This document shows, in pieces, positions 61,415 to 64,000 of a DNA stretch of 64,000 nt. The notes beneath the pieces are model-generated. The model was not told the origin of the DNA. It made no database searches and saw only the letters and a program-made list of their open reading frames with translations. Location: assembly GCA_008360975.2 (NCBI GenBank), contig CM039211.1, positions 71,197,965-71,261,964 of the forward strand, written 5' to 3'. The DNA comes from Lichenostomus cassidix. Taxonomy: Eukaryota > Chordata > Aves > Passeriformes > Meliphagidae. The translations under genes and the position numbers were made by a program. Each line of letters starts with the position of its first letter. The first letter of the stretch is position 1.

Positions 61415-61670
61415 AATTGTAAGAGGGAGGCTTTGGATTAGGTATTATGAAGAAATTCTTGTCTGTGAGGGTGGTGAGGCCATGGCACAGGGTACCCAGA
61501 GAAGCTGTGGCTGCCCCTGGATCCCTGGCAGTGTCCAAGGCCAGGTTGGACAGGGCTTGGAGCAACCTGGGATAGTGGAAGTTGTCCCTGCCCATGGCAG
61601 GGAGGTGGAACTGGATAATCTTTGAGGTCCCTTCCAACTGAAACCATCATATGATTCTATTATTTGATGA
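61415..61670 (+). repeat. CR1 LINE 3' end, well preserved
   Basis: Contains ATTATGAAGAAATTCTTGTC, GGGTGGTGAGGCCATGGCAC, GCCCCTGGATCCCTGGCAGT and CCCATGGCAGGGAGGTGG, and ends GAAACCATCATATGATTCTAT TATTTGATG. Frames on the minus strand (61386-61708) are repeat-derived. Confidence 0.94.
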
Positions 61671-62790
61671 ATATGAGAAACATAAACTACACATTCTTTC
61701 TCCCTCACTTGCCATATATATTTGGATTAGAATTTCTCACAAGCAGAAACCATTTCTTCTAGGGTTGCTAAGCCTATGGCTACAAAAGTCAGCTGGAAAT
61801 GCCAGACTGCAGTGCTGCAGATGAATATCAAACTTCAGACTTTTCTCAAGTGGTGAAATTACCAACTACATGTTCAACCTTCCTTCCTTTCATGGCACTC
61901 ACGCTGTCTGTGGGACAGAGAGTCTACCCTGTTGTGCAGCTTCTCTCTGGCTTGGGTTTCATTTCTGTGTTAAGTCCTTTGAAGACAGAGCTGCTTTCTA
62001 GTCCATGGGGAAACAGAATCGAAACTTCATAGCAGTCTTTTGACTTGATGTGCTGGTGAAATATGTTGTTAGGTCCTAGTGTGAGAAGAACTACAAGTTG
62101 CAAGGAGGGCTCTGCTGTGGAAATACTCTTAGTTGGGCTGCCACATTCCACCCTTTAATTGCTCTGTCAGTCTAGTAAAACATAATTAAACCTGGAGAAA
62201 TTTGGGTCCACTGAGCATTTATTCTATTAAATAGTTCATGTTGATTTGTATATAGAGTGGAGACATTTGTGAACTACTACACATCTCTGCATGCTGGATT
62301 GCTTCCATTTGCACTTTTAAAAGCTGCTATATGAACAGACAACAGCTTTTCGAGCTGAAAATGAGTGTGAACTATTCCATAAGTTAGCAAGGAGGTAATT
62401 TTTTTCTTCCTATTTATCAAGTTTGCTAGTCTCAGTGCCTCACCTTGTTCATCATCCATGTGTAAAATTATATTAAAATAGCATGAAGAGTTGCAATTTA
62501 AAGATGTGCAATCCAGGAAATTCACACAAATGTTGTAACTTCTTCTTTGACTCAACCTCATCAGCTGGTGTTGCTTTGGTGTACAAAGTTTTGTCAAGAG
62601 GCTTCAAATAGGACACATCTCTACCTAAAGTGCCTTTTGTCATATAGGAAAAAAAAAAAGAATCATTAAGGGAAGAGATGAAGGCTAGAACTGAAAGACA
62701 CTGGATATTGTAATATCACCAGCCTTCTTACATGACAAAGGGTTGTATAAACTAGGTCAAATCACAAGGAAAGTGTGGAGTGCATTGACC
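61671..62790. other. Unique-looking sequence
   Basis: No recognised gene. A 106-codon minus frame (62277-62597) has no motif. Confidence 0.45.
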
Positions 62791-62960
62791 ACAGAATAAT
62801 GGAATCAGAGAACGGTTTGATTTGAAAGGGACCTTAGAGATCATCTTGGTGCAATCTCCTGCCATGGGCAGAGACATCTTTTACTAGACCAGGTTGGTTC
62901 AAAACCCATCCAACCTGGCCTTGAACACTTCCAGGGATGGGGCAGCCACAGCCTCTCTGG
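62791..62960 (-). repeat. CR1 LINE 3' end, minus strand
   Basis: Begins ACAGAATAATGGAATCAGAG and continues AAAGGGACCTTAGAGATCATC, TGCCATGGGCAGAGACATC and CCAACCTGGCCTTGAACACT, ending at GCCTCTCTGG. Confidence 0.92.
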
Positions 62961-63207
62961 ATGGTGACAGTGACAAAGACCAAGGGTACCAATTGCTTCA
63001 TGCTATACCAGCATCCCTGGTGAGCTCATAATGAGCAATTAGCTGGAACTCTGAATGTTGCTGATAATTCTGTCTTCTCAGGCACGCTGTGGTCCTTCAT
63101 TTTATGGTCTGATATTTCCCACACAGTGGACTAAGTATGCCTAGGACTAAAACACTGTTAGATTTCCCTTAATGCAGATAATGATATAATTATTATTCCG
63201 ACCACCT

Positions 63208-63305
63208 CATAGAATCATTAAGGTTGGAAATTACCTCTAAGATCATCGAGTCCAAACATTAATCCAGCACTGTCAAGTCCATGAACAATAATGTGTCTTG
63301 ATGTT
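63208..63305 (-). repeat. CR1 LINE 3' end, AGTCCAAAC subfamily
   Basis: TCATAGAATCATTAAGGTTG, then GAAATTACCTCTAAGATCATC, GAGTCCAAACATTAATCCAG and CACTGTCAAGTCCATGAAC. It is the same variant as 12681-12790 and is cut short before the LTR. Confidence 0.85.
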
Positions 63306-63445
63306 TTGAGTGAAGGGAAAGACATATTTCTTCCCCACTTAACTTCAGTGTTCCCAGAACAATTTGTCCTTCTTGGTTAAATGTTTTGAAAGTATTACAG
63401 AGCAGCACTGGCAGTGCTCTCTTTTTGCTTAGTGCTGTGCAAGTG

Positions 63446-63451
63446 ACTACC
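63446..63451. repeat. Target site duplication, left copy (ACTACC)
   Basis: Perfect 6-bp match to 63715-63720 across the LTR. Six bases is the length expected for ERVK-type (class II) insertions. Confidence 0.88.
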
Positions 63452-63714
63452 TGTCGCTGTTGAGCAGCTAGCAGAGTAATGAAGGCACCAGTTCTCAGTG
63501 GCAAGAAGGAATGACCTTTATTGTTTTGATTTCATCACATATATAGAGTTCTCAAAAGTCACCCAGATTGGTCAGTCAGAAGCTTTCCCCCAGGCCTGAT
63601 TGGCCAGGTTTGCACTGTCCAAGTTCTGGGACACTGTTCCAATAACATCCAAACTTTATCTTTATTTATAAAACACAAGAAGAATTCTCGTGGGAAAAAC
63701 CTGTGCTAGCCACA
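63452..63714 (-). mobile_element. 263-bp ERVK-like solo LTR, minus strand
   Basis: On the minus strand it runs from TGTGGCTAGCACAGG to GCTCAACAGCGACA and aligns end to end with the copy at 6679-6942. A TATA-like run sits at 63540-63545 and the polyadenylation signal AATAAA at 63517-63522 (TTTATT on plus). A perfect 6-bp duplication flanks it, so this is a clean, complete solo insertion. No internal retroviral sequence is present. Confidence 0.93.
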
Positions 63715-63720
63715 ACTACC
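63715..63720. repeat. Target site duplication, right copy (ACTACC)
   Basis: Identical to 63446-63451 and directly abuts the LTR end. Confidence 0.88.
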
Positions 63721-64000
63721 TTGTTTTCAGCTCACCCTGATTCCTCACACAGACTATGCAGATCTACTCTGCTCTGGAGGGCAGTGGATGCACAGCCAGT
63801 GAGGGCTGTGAAGAAAGGGAGTAAAGAGGATCATCATGTTGTTCATCCATGCATTGCTGAGCAAAGACGTCCAGAGAGCACCACTTCCAGGTGGTGCAAG
63901 GTGAAGGAGGAGCAGGAGAGGTCTTAGCAGAGGCATAACAGGGTCACATAATCAGAACAGAACCACACAAAGCAGGGCATAACAGTGGTTTTGTGGGCAA
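63721..64000. other. GC-richer sequence at the window edge
   Basis: No repeat or gene recognised. Two overlapping opposite-strand frames (63703-63927 plus, 63754-63936 minus) extend to or near the edge and have no motif. A gene continuing beyond the window cannot be excluded. Confidence 0.4.

Noticed and set aside
1..64000. CRISPR arrays, operons, phage genes, rRNA or tRNA genes
   Set aside because: No regularly spaced identical repeats, no runs of tightly packed same-strand genes, and no rRNA- or tRNA-like sequence were seen. The repeat content is that of a bird genome.

Overview
This window looks like a piece of bird nuclear genome, most likely from a songbird, with no recognisable protein-coding gene. 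The case rests on the repeats. About twenty fragments of the avian LINE CR1 lie on both strands, most of them with the diagnostic 3' end (a version of CCTTCCAACCCAAACC followed by ATTCTGTG/ATTCTATG octamers). There are also three LTRs of endogenous-retrovirus type. I see no bacterial or phage gene organisation, rRNA, tRNA or CRISPR array. Base composition is AT-rich, with many A/T homopolymers and one TA microsatellite. Family names are given from memory of avian repeats and were not searched.

Layout. 1-5.7 kb: mostly single-copy-looking sequence with two CR1 ends. 5,758-7,430: a long ERVL-like LTR with a perfect 5-bp target duplication (CTGAT), itself interrupted by a second, 264-bp LTR. 7.5-9.2 kb: two CR1 copies in opposite orientation, with a GC-richer patch between them that holds a textbook CTCF core. 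9.2-22.9 kb: largely unique sequence with A/C- or T/G-only tracts and a pair of splice-bounded candidate exons near 18 kb. 22.9-23.2 kb: two CR1 ends back to back. 27,286-27,883: a solo LTR. 28-33.9 kb: nearly repeat-free AT-rich DNA apart from the TA microsatellite and an A/C tract. 34-39.6 kb: a CR1 cluster that includes a copy with a decayed ORF2 piece. 39.6-59 kb: mostly unique, with CR1 fragments near 45.6, 46.5, 52.7 and 56.4 kb, a candidate exon at 54.4 kb and a motif-dense block at 55.5 kb. 59-63.3 kb: four more CR1 copies. 63,452-63,714: a minus-strand solo LTR of the same family as the nested 264-bp LTR, with a perfect 6-bp target duplication (ACTACC).

The open frames are short, many start at non-ATG codons, and most lie over CR1, LTR or low-complexity sequence. 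I read the window as intergenic or deep-intronic DNA shaped by retroelements. The strongest observations are the nested LTR with two supported insertion events, the inverted LTR pair 57 kb apart, the partly deleted CR1 ORF2 remnant, the CTCF-like site, and two places where good splice signals bracket candidate exons. I did not find a convincing new biological system.
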